From Sycon ciliatum (taxonomy: Eukaryota; Porifera; Calcarea; Leucosolenida; Sycettidae), in contig NC_088645.1 of assembly GCF_964019385.1 (NCBI RefSeq), forward strand, positions 39,709,520 through 39,773,519: a stretch of DNA of 64,000 bases. Direction: 5' to 3'. Of this stretch, positions 33,160 to 43,795 are shown piece after piece; position 1 is the stretch's first letter; every line of letters begins with the position of its first letter. The notes beneath the pieces were generated by a model. It did not search any database and had not been told where the DNA came from. It was given only the letters and a program-made list of their open reading frames with translations. Made by a program: the position numbers and the translations under genes.

Positions 33160-33748
33160 CTAATGAACCCCATACGCTCACCCGTGTCTGTTTGGCAGTA
33201 GAGAAACAAGAGACTCACCTGTCTGCCCTTGTTAGCACTTTTAATTGTAATCCTCATCGAGGCCATAAACCCCAGTATGATCCTTCCCATAATTAACCTA
33301 CCTCTAATTCTGCCCGCTCTGATGGCACCGGCCCTTCCCGGGCCGATTTCCCCTACGGTACCGTGAGTGATGTATGTACAAAGAGAAGTAGAGATTGATG
33401 AGGAGAGAAATGGTGAAAATAAACTGCAAGTTGGCGGAATTCCGTTGATTGTATAAGCATGGTCAGCTGTTAATTTCCTGAGGGCAGCTTTGAACTTATA
33501 GAGCGAGGCTTCCGATGTTAGACTGGAAGGTAAACAGTTCCATAAAATAGCAGTTCGGAACATGAAGAGAGACTTGAACAATGATTTTAATTTGGGAAGA
33601 ATGATTTTACTTGGTCCCGCTCACTATACGTAATCTTGAAATGAAAATCAGCAAGGTAATCATGATGATTCAAAACATATCTGTGAAAGGTAGTGAGACT
33701 GATGATTTGACCACGATAGGCTAGTGACTCTAGGGAGCATCTAGAATT
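33160..33748 (-). mobile_element. LINE 3' part (C-terminus and 3' UTR)
   Basis: On the - strand the frames at 33811-33587 and 33581-33150 give SLTTFHRYVLNHHDYLADF, then LFMFRTAILWNCLPSSLTSE and FKAALRKLTADH. This is a LINE C-terminus followed by its 3' UTR. The same 3' UTR lies, in + orientation, at 36680-36850. It belongs with the fragment at 34499-34726; the two are separated by a foldback arm at 33752-34500. Confidence 0.7.
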
Positions 33749-33751
33749 TAA

Positions 33752-34500
33752 GAGAGCATGTCTGAGAATACCAAAGTATGTGTGCAAGTGAATCTCTCCG
33801 ATTTCGCTCAAAATTTGCAGCTAGGGTCCCTTTGGGGTGTGGATCGATTGTGCAAAGCCCTTGAAAAAGTTTCTACAGGGAACCTTGAAATTTGCATACT
33901 GGTACCCCTCAAAAATGGCCGAAATATAACATTATTTATGGGTCTAGAAACGAGTCACGCCACAGCGCATACGAACAAGCTATGAATAAAACTCCATCAA
34001 GCCAACATTCCCTCACCTTAGAAAAGTTCCTGGAGCAGTACCGCTTAGCCACGCCAGCATCCCAGAAGACGGGGTCCATCACCCCCTGACGCCATAAATA
34101 ATCGTCTTTAAAATAGCCAATTTACAAGCGCTGGCAAAACAGCAAACTACGTCGTCAATTGGCCAGAACTATACACCGGTAGATAGCAAAACACCTCTTC
34201 TAGCGCTGAGGACATGTCCCCTATCTTCAATTTGGGATTTTCATGAAATATACTATTTTGAATATTTCCACTCGACCATGCCGAAATACGGCCAAAGTCA
34301 TACCTGCGCAGGAAAGCTCGACCCTCCGCGTCGTCTCCTCAGCAATATCTACTCCAACACTACTCCCAAGGCCGCAGAACAAAGTGTATTGTTGACTCTG
34401 ACAAGGAAATGCAGCGCTGATCACTTGTGACTCCGAACGACAAGCTTCTCCTTGCGCCAGCAAAATTTTGTTTGTGCCACTGTTGATGCAAATATGACTC
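33752..34500. mobile_element. Single arm of the TTAA foldback element
   Basis: It begins after TTAA (33748-33751) with GAGAGCATGTCTGAGAATAC and matches 49327-50070 throughout, including the small ORF (33758-33985). The second arm and interior are missing. It sits inside a LINE whose catalytic palm is also gone, so one deletion probably removed both. Confidence 0.75.
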
Positions 34501-34726
34501 AATTCTTTAGGAGTATAGAGTGGCCGACCCGGTCGAATGCTTTCCTGAAATCTAAAGATATCATGTCAAAATTAGTGCCATTATCAATATTTACAGCCAT
34601 TGCTTGGGTTAGCAAGATGAGTTGGTCCGTTGCAGAATTGTTGCGTACATATGCGAATTGACCTTTACAAATTATACTTTGGGTCCTCAAGTATCGAAGT
34701 AGTCGTTCCGATAGAATCTTTTCCAT
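34499..34726 (-). pseudogene. LINE reverse transcriptase fragment
   Basis: The ORF reads EKILSERLLRYLRTQSIICK, then GQFAYVRNNSATDQLILL and MISLDFRKAFDRVGHSILLK. These are the finger region and first aspartate motif. The FADD box should follow, but the foldback arm starts instead. Confidence 0.75.
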
Positions 34727-34729
34727 TAG

Positions 34730-35031
34730 TTACTAGGAGTATTTTGCTGCAGGAAACAATATCGTTCCAGTGCAATTCACTGAACCGGTTCCGCTGTATT
34801 TCATGCGTATCTCGATCTGCAGGAGGCAATAATGATCAACTATTCTCGAAACCGTCCAAAGGTAAAATCGACTTCCTTCCATGGAAGCGACCACTCTCCA
34901 ACAACGTGAAACTTTTCATACTCTATTGTTTCGCAACTTGAGATTGAAACCATTGCCTTCAACTCTTACGTCTTTGTCAGTGCGTAGCGCTATGAAATTC
35001 TTTTCGGATATATTTGTGTCCTAATGCGCAG
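34730..35031. other. Sequence before the gene C last exon
   Basis: No ORF with a motif. The last 25 bases (TTTTCGGATATATTTGTGTC then CTAATGCGCAG) form the acceptor for 35032. Confidence 0.35.
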
Positions 35032-35444
35032 CTCCTCCCACCGCTACGGGAGGGTTTAATATCCATGAGTGCACTGTCATTAAATCCTGTGGCTACGAGC
35101 CATCACCTCCTCAGCGGCGTGTTGCGTTCCAAACGCCACGTCAGCCACAGTTCATGGGCACAAATCTCTCATTGAATAAATCAATCTGGTCCTATGATGT
35201 CCAAGAAATCACCCTCAGCACTCCTGAGAAGGCCTTGTTCAGGCCAGAAACGCACTTCGTCAAGGTTGGCACCTCGGACAAAGGTGTGTTTGAACTCCAC
35301 AGTGGAATGAGAGCGGGAGTACTGCTTGCCGTTAGCCATCGTTCCTCTGACCAAGGATATGAACTCGTCATGATGCCAAGCGTCAACGCCAAAGCGGAGG
35401 GACTCACTACCACATTCAGCTGGGAAACGGTATCTGGTGAATAG
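35032..35444 (+). CDS. Gene C last exon: diverged member of the family
   Basis: The exon opens in phase 1 after GCGCAG and encodes 136 residues to a TAG. The family pattern is present: GGFNIHEC-x5-CGY, QRRVAFQ, FMGTNLSLN, IWSYDVQE, KALFRPETHFVK and VLLAVS, then GYELVMMPS and TTTFSWETV. It keeps only the first two of the five cysteines shared by A, B and D; F, H-S and L-A replace the others. The frame is intact, so it may be a functional, diverged paralog that lacks the disulfide or metal sites of the others (inference). Spliced to 25701-25839 it would give about 183 residues. Confidence 0.65.
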
Positions 35445-36250
35445 AAAATCATGATGTCATTCTCTAGAATATGGGTACATGCATGTCCGCGCTTTTTATA
35501 AGCGCTTGGAGGATAAAAGCAGTTTCCCAATCATAATGATAAGAGAACGCACCACAGTGTATATTATAACTCGGTTTTAATCTAGTTGATGCGTTCACCC
35601 CACTGCTGATTTTAGTGACGGGCTACATGTAAACTGTGTACATCACGGTTACTATAACTACTTCTTACAGTTTTTCAAAGCTCATGGCCTGATTACAAAA
35701 ATTATTTTTTCCCCAGTACGGTATATCCTAAACTTTCACTGCATTGCTAAACTACAGCACTGTCATGGAAAAGAAGAATGCCTGTCATGTGACGACTGCG
35801 AGGTGCGGTGTGGTGAGTGAGTGGCCGGAGTGACCGACCCCCCTTCCCACCCCCTCCCCGCCCCCCCCCCCCGAGCATCTCGTGTTGCTACGTATTATGC
35901 CCTGCTGTCTGCCGACATCACACCTGGCTATTAACAATACTTGCGTACTTCATTATTTTTTACTATCACGTCTTTATCATAAGTTTAGTTTTTCACAGTG
36001 ATTGTCACTGGCTTCTTTTGCTTTGCCCTCATCATCATGCTTCAAGCGCTCCCATTATGCTAACCCCTTTCGGTACAAAGGATGATTTTCAATATCTTAC
36101 CTATACTACAATATCTACCTTTCTATGTATTTCACTCAACTCGTCGTCCATGACTAATCATCACGCAAAGTGCGAGACAGGCATGATAGCCATCTTTACT
36201 AACTAGATGTTAGTGCTAGGCCTCGACCAAATATGTTAAAAAAGAGCATA
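35445..36250. other. Downstream of gene C
   Basis: Probably contains the gene C 3' UTR; no clear AATAAA was located close to the stop. A poly-C tract lies at about 35850-35872. The ORF at 35817-36206 is low complexity at its start and has no motif. Confidence 0.35.
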
Positions 36251-36656
36251 TTATGCTATAATACTCATAAAAAGGACACACTTCAGGCTGATTACAAACA
36301 TCTTGAAAGTTGTTGTCTTCAAAAGTATACTTTCAAGCCTTCTCGTCAGGTGAAATACAGGCAAGGAAAAAGGAAGAGGACAGTGGATTAAATACAGTAA
36401 GAAGGTGGTAAAACAGCGCAAAGAAGAAGATAGCTAAAGTAAACAGCGAAAAATTGCAATAATGACACAAAATTGCAAGTGCGAGAAAACTCAATAAGCG
36501 TGACATGTAGAGCGACAACAAGAGACAACACTGGACATACATGTAACTAACGAGGTTTTGACGACCCACCTAACCGCCTAAGTGTGAATTTAATTTGTTT
36601 CTGCTTGCAAAGGTTGGGTTTCTTTGTGTGGATGTACATGTATACGGCTTCCAAAA

Positions 36657-36849
36657 TTTACAGCTGACTATGCTTATGCAATCAACGGAATTCCGCCACC
36701 TTGCAGTTGATTTTCCCCATTTCTCTCCTCATCAATCCCTACTTCTCTTTGTACATACATCTACATCTACTGTTCTATCAATCAAATGAACCCCTCGATA
36801 GGCACATTGCCTTTGGGTCATTTCATAATAATAATAATAATAATAATAA
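36657..36849 (+). mobile_element. LINE 3' UTR inserted in the Penelope-like element
   Basis: Contains AATCAACGGAATTCCGCCAC, TTCTCTTTGTACATACATCT and an AAT microsatellite tail (36826-36849). It matches the complement of 33160-33480. It interrupts the GIY-YIG coding sequence relative to 16415-16450. Confidence 0.7.
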
Positions 36850-36904
36850 AACATTCAGCAATCTAGCACTGCGTACACGCTTTTCCCTTGCCTGTATTTC
36901 ACCT

Positions 36905-38377
36905 GGTTTGGTTTGGTTTGGTTTTTATTATTTCAGTTCGTTGCCTCAACAGTACAAAGTACAAATATCAAGAGGGACGAACGAAAAGAGAAAATGAAAC
37001 AGAGCAGAGAGGAAGATGCAACCGAAAGGAAAGAAAAACGGAGAGAAACGGAGAAGGAATGGGGACTGGGCGGATTCATGAACCGTTACTAGAGCAGGGC
37101 AATGCATGAACAGAAGGACAAGTCCGTCAATATTCAGCCTTATTCTAATGGTGAAATACATTTTCAAAAAGGAGGGGCTATAGGGATATAGTCAATTTGT
37201 CGTCATTCAGAGCGTGTAAAAGTTCTGTAGAAAATGATCTAATGTCCTCACTTCCTTTCAAGTGAGCAGGGAGGGCATTCCACATAAGGGATGCTCTGGA
37301 GGAAAAGGAATTGTACCCTACCATGGATTTATACAAGCAAATTGACAAATTGTTTGTTGTAGCTCCACGAGTTGACCGCTTAGAGGTGGGCAAAGGGAAA
37401 AGACTGCGTAAGCATGATGCAGGCTGAACAATATGACAAATAAACGTAACCGTAAGAAATTGATAAATGTATCGATATGCAAGGTGTTTTATTTGAAAAG
37501 AAGCAAGAAGGGGTGGTACAGCAGCATGATATGAAGCACTGCAGGTAACTCACACAGCTCTGCGGAACAAGGTAAACAATCTCTCCCTGGACTGTTCTGA
37601 TAGGTGAGATGCGTAAACAGGGAAACAATACTCAAAGTCGGGATTAATCACACTAAGCAGGTACTGGGGACGAGCAAATGCTGCCATTTGGCGGAAGGTG
37701 CGTCGCAACGCGCCTATCTTGCGTGACACCTTGCTGGTGAGGTGATCTACGTGTGGAACAAATGAGAGCTTGTTATCGATAAGGATACCAAGGCAGCGAA
37801 TTACACTCACTTCCCTGAAGGTAGTGCCGCCCAGCTCAACAAGAACGAGTCTTTGTACGTCAGGAGCCTTCTACGGCAAGATCCTCATGACCACGGTTTT
37901 GTCAACATTAACGCTCACGCCCAGTGATCTTAGTTCATTGGATCCTTACTGAGAGCCGAGGCCACGACATCGGCGCATACTATTGGATCTCGAGGAAGCG
38001 TACAAAGTCTTGTCATCGGCAAACATGAGGAGCTTTACACCGCTCCTTGCAGCCAGGTCAGGTAAGAGTCGCACATATAGGTTAAAAAAGGGTGGGAGCC
38101 AAGATTGTTCCCTGCGGAACCCTTCGGGTAACAAGGAGAAGAGATGATGTTCCAGAGGCTATACATACACGCTGGTACCGGCCGTTCAGGTAGGAAGCGA
38201 ACCATTTCAGGACAGAACTATGAATGCTTAAGCTGTGCAAAGTAAAGATAAGTTCCTGGTGCACAACTCGATCAAAGGCCTTGCTTACGTAAATAAATGC
38301 TACAACGGTTGTATGACCCACATCTCTAGCCAAAGTCCAGTCATTTACAGCCAGGGTCATGACCTGCACTGTTGATC
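36905..38377 (-). mobile_element. LINE, decayed, inserted in the Penelope-like element
   Basis: On the - strand the order is reverse transcriptase (38417-38082, with YVSKAFDRVVHQELI and RRVPQGTILAPTLF), FADD region (38134-37946, LLMFADDKTLYASS), thumb (37810-37550, LGILIDNKLSFVPHVDHLTS) and C-terminus (37393-37178, SFSSRASLMWNALPAHLKGS). The 3' end (36905-36960) has GTACTGTTGAGGCAACGAAC and a tract of repeated AAACC. Frameshifts separate all parts. The N-terminal half, with the endonuclease, is missing. Confidence 0.8.
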
Positions 38378-38509
38378 GCCCTGACGAGAAGGCTTGAAAG
38401 TATACTTGTGATGACAAAAACTTTCAAGATGTTTGTAATGAGCCTGAATTGTGTCCTTTTAATGAGTATTATCGCATTGTTGTCTCAGAGGAAACTGTTT
38501 GCATATTAT

Positions 38510-39245
38510 GCTCGTCGCATATCAGGGAAAATGTCCATAATATGCCAGAGGCTTAGCAAGATATGCAAAGATATATGCCAAAATATGCCAAAATATGCTG
38601 GACATAAGCAGAAAGTGTCTAGTTTGCACTCGAAATGGCTGTACGAAGGCATTCAGTACTAACACATGTGTCGCATTGTTGAAAGTATCCTGTGGGAAAA
38701 TGGTGAGGACGGCTGGAGGGCACAGTTACGGTGTGAAGTTTGATAACAAAAATGTATTTGGAGAGTCATTTCCGGTATGGTCGCAACCACCCTTATCTCT
38801 AGAGATATATTTTCCGTTGTCAGGAGGCGATGAAGACAATGCTATTGATGTGTGTGGAAGATTCAGCACATATCCAGTGCCTATTCGATTAGGTGATCCG
38901 GGAAGTTAGTTCGAAACACTGGAAGAAAATGACAAAAAAACCCGACTTGTGTTCGAACTCGGAGGGTGAGCCAATGCTAATGCACAACGAGAATGATGAA
39001 ATGGTATGAGTTGTGAGTAACTGACCACAATTGCAACGAGATCATGTACTGTAGGGGAGTGTGAAAAAAATGCAAAAACAGGACAATCAGTCTTCATCCA
39101 TCAAAATACTTGGCATCAAAATCTCAAACCATTTACGAGGGTAAACAAATGTTCTGACTTCGAACCCTAAATTATTCGTTGGAAAGAAAACACGATCACT
39201 CTGACAAACTTTAAACTCGGATCCTGAGCCAGTAATAAAATTTAA
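38510..39245 (+). other. Unassigned ORF region
   Basis: A + strand ORF to 38909 (start codon unclear, internal ATG at 38595) encodes 104 residues with a cysteine-rich start (KCLVCTRNGCTK) and the segments GGHSYGVKFDNKNVFGE and GRFSTYPVPIRLGDPGS. I do not recognise it. It could be an exon or a transposon remnant. The region before it repeats ATATGCCAAAATATGCCAAA. Confidence 0.25.
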
Positions 39246-39246
39246 T

Positions 39247-39482
39247 GTAAAAAAAGGGAAGAAACAGATTAGAACGAATTATGCAGCAACTATCCACGAC
39301 TGTAACAAGATGATAAACGGTGTGTTGGAGCTAGGTGTCGGGTCGCTGAATGTCTCGCTGAATGTCTCAGTAGTTGGTCAGTTTTGTGCCCTATTATCGC
39401 GCTTTCTGACGGATTACCATATTGTTACAGTCGTGGATAGTAGCTGCATAACTCTTTCTAATGTGTTTCTTCTCTTTTTTAC
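39247..39482. mobile_element. Hairpin MITE
   Basis: Arms of about 61 bp (39247-39308 and 39423-39482) are inverted repeats: GAAGAAACAGATTAGAACGA ... CCACGACTGTAACAA. There is no ORF. Confidence 0.7.
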
Positions 39483-40099
39483 TCTGAAAAACCTGTGGGA
39501 CTGATTCTGCTACCGAATTGGATTGTCTATTTACTACTCAGAAATAGACATTAGCGTCGAAAATGGTCTACGTTATTGCAGGCATGGGGAAGCGTGGGTC
39601 AGAGGCCGCCCCTGAATTTTTATTCCACACCCCCCCCCCCCCCCACATTCCCATCTGTCCCTCAAACCAATAAATTTGAAATCATTGGTATAGATTTGGC
39701 AGCCCCTGGCACCCTAGGCCCTGCCGCACTAGTTCAGACGGGGCTGAGGATGAAACAATGTTTTATTGGATATGGGGAAGGGCAAAATGGCGCGAGTTAT
39801 GCCTACCATCCCCCCCCCCCCCACACACACACACACAACATCAAAAATGGCTACTTAATAAGATAGGTCTTTTGATAGCAATCCGTACATGGTGCCGCTT
39901 GACCGATTTTTCTTACACCTTTTACTATCGAGACATCTTTCAAGGCCTACTTCCCGTACGTGCAAACAGGAAGTTCTTCATTCGCCTCCTGCAGTAATAT
40001 CTGCAATAATAATGGAACGAGGAAGAGGATGATGAGATGGACGAGGAGGTGTCGGGTGGGAAGGAGCGAGATGAGGCGGATGAATGTGTTCATCGTAAG

Positions 40100-41370
40100 A
40101 AGTCAGCTGTGTATCTACACTTGTTATCTCGTCCTAACTGTCTTATTGTGTATCATGACTCTCATTTTTCTGTACTGTGTCGTGCGCGTTATGTCCAACA
40201 GTTGAAAGTCCTTGAGGCAGTTTGTATACGTATTCATAAGCCTGTTTTGTGTAAGCAGAAGGAGCACGTTGTTCCACTGAAATTGTATTCGTAGGTTGAC
40301 ACTTCGTTTAGTGCCTTCTCGCATTTGGTTACGTAATCTTGTTACCTTTTTGCGTTTTCTCTAGTGGTTTTATTGCACTTGTATCTTGTTGTTATTTCTA
40401 ACACCTTTCTATTTACAGTACTTAACTTAAGTTTCTTTGGTTGTATCTTTAGTTCCGTATTTTTCCAACTGACGATAGGAACAAGAAAATCGATTATGGG
40501 TTCTGTGGAAGAGAAAAAGACATATGGATACGAGTTAAGAGTAACTCTCCATCACTGTAACATGATACTATATACAGTCAGAAAGTGCAATAACTAGGCA
40601 CAAAACTGACAGAGTACTGAAACATTCGACGTCCTGACACCTAGCTTCAACACATCTCCGTAGCGCTAATCGACAGCCTTCCAACTTGGAAGGTTCAAGG
40701 TTATGGAAAGACCAAAGAGGGTTGTTTTGTAGTCAACTAGTCCATCACAATGTCATGCATGAGGAGTAATGTAGGAGTTTGGCTTTCGGCTTGTACAATT
40801 CGTTTTTGCAAAGCTTCCCTTTCTTTATTTATCTTTGATATTTATGACCCACCCAAGTTGGGTGGTGTGCTGCTTAGCTGCTTCGAATTGTAGTTAGACC
40901 GCTTTGTCAAATATCGTACTGGTCTCATCATCGTCCAGTAACAATCGACATTCTTTGTTCCGTTGGGACTGTAGCTTTTGCTCGTTTTCGTTGCGCTTGC
41001 CTTCCCCTCTTTGGTCTTTCCATAACCTTGAACCTTCCAAGTTGGAAGGCTGTCGGTTAGCGCTACGGAGATGTGTTGAAGCTAGGTGTCAAGACGTCGA
41101 ATGTTTCAGTACTCTGTCAGTCTGGTGCCTAGTTATTGGACTTTCTGACTGTATAAAGTATCATGTTACAGTGATGGAGAGTTACTCTTAACTCGTATCC
41201 ATATGTTTTTTCTCTTCCACATTTATTTATGGCTCAACATCCGAGTTTCAAATTATGGGTTTTCAATAATATTAATTTTTTGTTATAAAATACACAGTAA
41301 ATACATGTCAAACAAGTAACGTAGTTGCGTATTGTCTGCGGCCTTCATCCTTTCCATAGCTATATTAAAA
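40100..41370 (+). mobile_element. Penelope-like element 3' end, second family, split by a foldback element
   Basis: The + strand ORF ending at 40294 has HDSHFSVLCRARYVQQLKVL, EAVCIRIHKPVLCKQKEH and a stop, the GIY-YIG C-terminus. The terminal region (40295-40502) matches the arms of 22325-23020. It is interrupted at 40503 and resumes at about 41254 (ATTATGGGTTTTC ... CAAACAAGTAACGTAGTTGC). Confidence 0.65.
40504..41221. mobile_element. Foldback element FB2
   Basis: Inverted arms of about 217 bp (40504-40721 and 41005-41221) start TGTGGAAGAGAAAAA and carry few mismatches. The interior matches FB1 (7327-7920) in parts. ATTATGGGTT occurs on both flanks (about 40493-40502 and 41254-41263), a possible 9-10 bp target duplication, but about 30 extra bases lie between the right arm and the second copy. 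No transposase is encoded. Confidence 0.7.
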
Positions 41371-41391
41371 AATTTATCTCTACGTAGATTA

Positions 41392-41545
41392 TTTTAATAA
41401 TAATAATAAATATTAATAATCTTCACCACTTTCAGGGAAAGACACAAACGGGAAAAGTCTGAAAATAAATTTGGACACGAACCAGGGGCTTGTAGCTAGC
41501 GATGCTCTAACCACGGAGCTATGGTGTAGTCGTCATTCCAGGAGA
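41392..41545 (-). repeat. tRNA-derived SINE
   Basis: On the - strand an A box (TAGCTCCGTGGTTAGAGCA) is followed by CTAGCTACAAGCCCC and a B box (GGTTCGTGTCC). A body of about 50 bp then ends in an ATT-rich tail (41392-41410). The anticodon arm does not fold as a functional tRNA, so this is a SINE or tRNA pseudogene. Confidence 0.65.
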
Positions 41546-41559
41546 GACCGTTCAACAAT

Positions 41560-42763
41560 TTAAACTGGACGGTTGTGTGCCGAACGGGAGCCACGAATAC
41601 ACATGATGGCAGCTCTTGCCAAAGCGAATGCCAACCGAGTGCGGACAGAAGACATCACGTAACGATACGTCTTGTTATCATTGCCTGCAAGTATGCCGCA
41701 CAAAAACAAAACAAAATTCACGGTTCACGTGAGACTTGGCCAAAGGCCCAGTTTTTCGCAGCCGCAGGAACGCCACCACCCTCTTGGATCAAGGCGCAGA
41801 TGCAGCTCCTAAGCGGTGGGAGGTGAGTAGATCAGACCCACCACAAAGTGGTCACAGACCGAAATCCAATTCAATGCATCCATGTTTCCCTCGTGCCAGG
41901 CCACGAATTCCCATTTAACTGTGGCTCGCAGCACCACAAGCTCTTGAGAAATCGGCTGTTTTACGACGACTTACATCCAGCCATCGAGAAGACAAAGGAG
42001 TGAAGGTCCCACGGTCGACGTGTATTGTATGCATCGTGCGACTTTATCTGTAGATTAGTAGTTTTGTGGAGACACCTTATGCACCGCAAAGGGATGAACC
42101 AATTTTTGCCGTAAAATTTACCGGCCACAATCGGGGACCATTGCACTGTTCCCTGATACAAATAGAAAAATTATGCAATGACGGCTAAAAAAAGAGCTGT
42201 TCTATTCCAAAATCCTCCCCCCAAAACAGGATCCTCACCGAACGACTCCGAAATGCTGCTCCATGTATTCTTCCGAACAATGTCTGTTCTCTTTCTTCCT
42301 CATTTTCCTCCTTACATTGTCTACCCTATTTTTTCCTACTTTTAATGTTCTGGCTCTCTTCTTTATAGGCCATTCAAACGACCGTTACTCTGACTTTAAC
42401 GTACCGTTCACAAAGTACACGCGTGCAACTGGTTTTATATCTTGCCCGAGGCCCTTTTGCTCTCGATTATCTTTGCACGCCAAGAATAATGTCGGCTGTT
42501 TAAAGTGTATACTAGAAATGCAGTGCTTGAACAAAGCAAAATTCAAAATGTTTAACATTTCCAGGCAATGTCAGGAGGTCACTATCGATACACTGACGGT
42601 TGCAAAGTTTGTCCAGTTTCGTGTTAACTGGATCACGGTTTGCCAGTGTTATCTTGGTCACATGCAGAAGTACGCGTGGGGAGTGGAAGCAAACTTTTGA
42701 GCTCAGATAGTGATATCTTTTTCTGCAGAAACTGGCTAGAGTGCGTGTAGGATTGTTATAAAG
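41560..42763. other. Repeat fragments and presumed LINE 5' region
   Basis: 41757-41790 shares the CGCCACCACCCT...GGATCAAGGCGCAG block of the R1 repeat. 41885-41945 resembles the SINE body at 15580-15620. The ORF at 42263-42700 has no motif. 42300-42763 may be the 5' UTR of the following LINE. Confidence 0.35.
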
Positions 42764-43726
42764 ATGTCTAGAATCTGTTCCATTCAGCTGAATGAAGGGT
42801 GGTCCTCGAAGGATCATGCCTTTTTCATCAGACTTCTTCTGTCAGGTGGTGTAAGACCTGATGATATCAAGCAGGTGGATCTGAGTGGAAGGCGCGGATT
42901 CTGTAGAGTTTCGTTTTCCTGCACTGCCGTTAGGGACGAGGTGTTGTCCAGAGGGTTAGAATTTGAAGGAAAACAACTAGTATTAGTAGTTGGTGATGGA
43001 GCAGTTGTGTCCGCGCATATATTTGGTGTGGCGGATGACACCCCACTGTCCGCCATTACGTCCGCGATGGAGAAATTTGGATCCGTCATTGGTGTTCCGA
43101 AGCGGGAAACAAAGGCTGTGGAAGGCTGCACCTTCACAACTGGTACTACATTCGTAAACTTAGTACCCACAGCTATCGTACCCTCCACCATCATGTTGTC
43201 TGAGTCCCGGCTGAAACTGCGCGTTTGGCACAGGGGTCAAGTTCCCACGTGCTACAAGTGTGGCTCCAGTACTCATATCGCCAAACTCTGCACCCACCAG
43301 GCCAGGAGGCCCAGTCCGTACGCTGATGCAGCAGCCAGCGCGCTGAAGGGTACTCAGGGCCAGGCCCAGGGGACACTGGATGACACAGTGGGTGCAAATT
43401 CAGAACCAACAGTGAGTACAAGCCAGTCAGCAAGCAGTACAGCTTCAGCACCTGAAACTGGGACACCTCAAGTTTCTTCACCTAGTCAGGAATCAGCCAA
43501 ACCAGACCAGCTTAACAAGGAACTGGGAGCTGCTCACTGCCCTTCAGATGACAAGGGCGGCTTTATGGTGGCCAAGGGACGGAAAACCTTCAGAGTGCCA
43601 AAAAACCTTGTTGACTTTTCAGGAAATGAGCTACTGACCGACTCGGACATGGAACAGGAGGACATGGGTAACAACGAGAGCAACGACCGGCATATGACAG
43701 TTGGCGAACTCACCATATCGTTTTAG
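42764..43726 (+). CDS. LINE ORF1, zinc-knuckle nucleic-acid-binding protein
   Basis: The 320-residue ORF is intact. Residues about 30-145 resemble the gag-like region of LINE ORF1 proteins (FCRVSFSCTAV, HIFGVADDTPLS, MEKFGSVIGVP, TFVNLVPTAIVPS). Then come LRVWHRGQVPTCYKCGSSTH and IAKLCTH, a CCHC zinc knuckle (C-x2-C-x4-H-x4-C) at about residues 163-176. The C-terminal half is Ser/Thr/Gln-rich and probably disordered. The protein would bind element RNA as a chaperone. The start ATG at 42764 is the first in frame. ORF2 begins three bases after its stop, which suggests coupled translation. Confidence 0.8.
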   Translation: MSRICSIQLNEGWSSKDHAFFIRLLLSGGVRPDDIKQVDLSGRRGFCRVSFSCTAVRDEVLSRGLEFEGKQLVLVVGDGAVVSAHIFGVADDTPLSAITSAMEKFGSVIGVPKRETKAVEGCTFTTGTTFVNLVPTAIVPSTIMLSESRLKLRVWHRGQVPTCYKCGSSTHIAKLCTHQARRPSPYADAAASALKGTQGQAQGTLDDTVGANSEPTVSTSQSASSTASAPETGTPQVSSPSQESAKPDQLNKELGAAHCPSDDKGGFMVAKGRKTFRVPKNLVDFSGNELLTDSDMEQEDMGNNESNDRHMTVGELTISF

Positions 43727-43795
43727 ATCATGACCAGTGTAGCTTTCTTAAATGTCTGTAGCCTTAGGAGAAAAGTAGCAGAAATTGAAGACTTT

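Larger units (their letters stand above)
36257..38505 (-). mobile_element. Penelope-like element with two nested LINE insertions
   Basis: The left arm (36257-36470) and the right arm (about 36885-36904 continued at 38378-38505) are inverted copies of the arms at 15955-17212. Next to the left arm the - strand keeps the last codons of the GIY-YIG ORF (up to about 36655). A LINE 3' end is inserted at 36657-36849 (+), after which the element resumes with CATTCAGCAATCTAGCACTG. A second LINE (- strand) fills 36905-38377. Confidence 0.7.

Noticed and set aside
41462..41520. Functional tRNA gene on the - strand
   Set aside because: A and B boxes are present but the anticodon stem and acceptor pairing do not form; an A/T-rich tail follows, as in a SINE.
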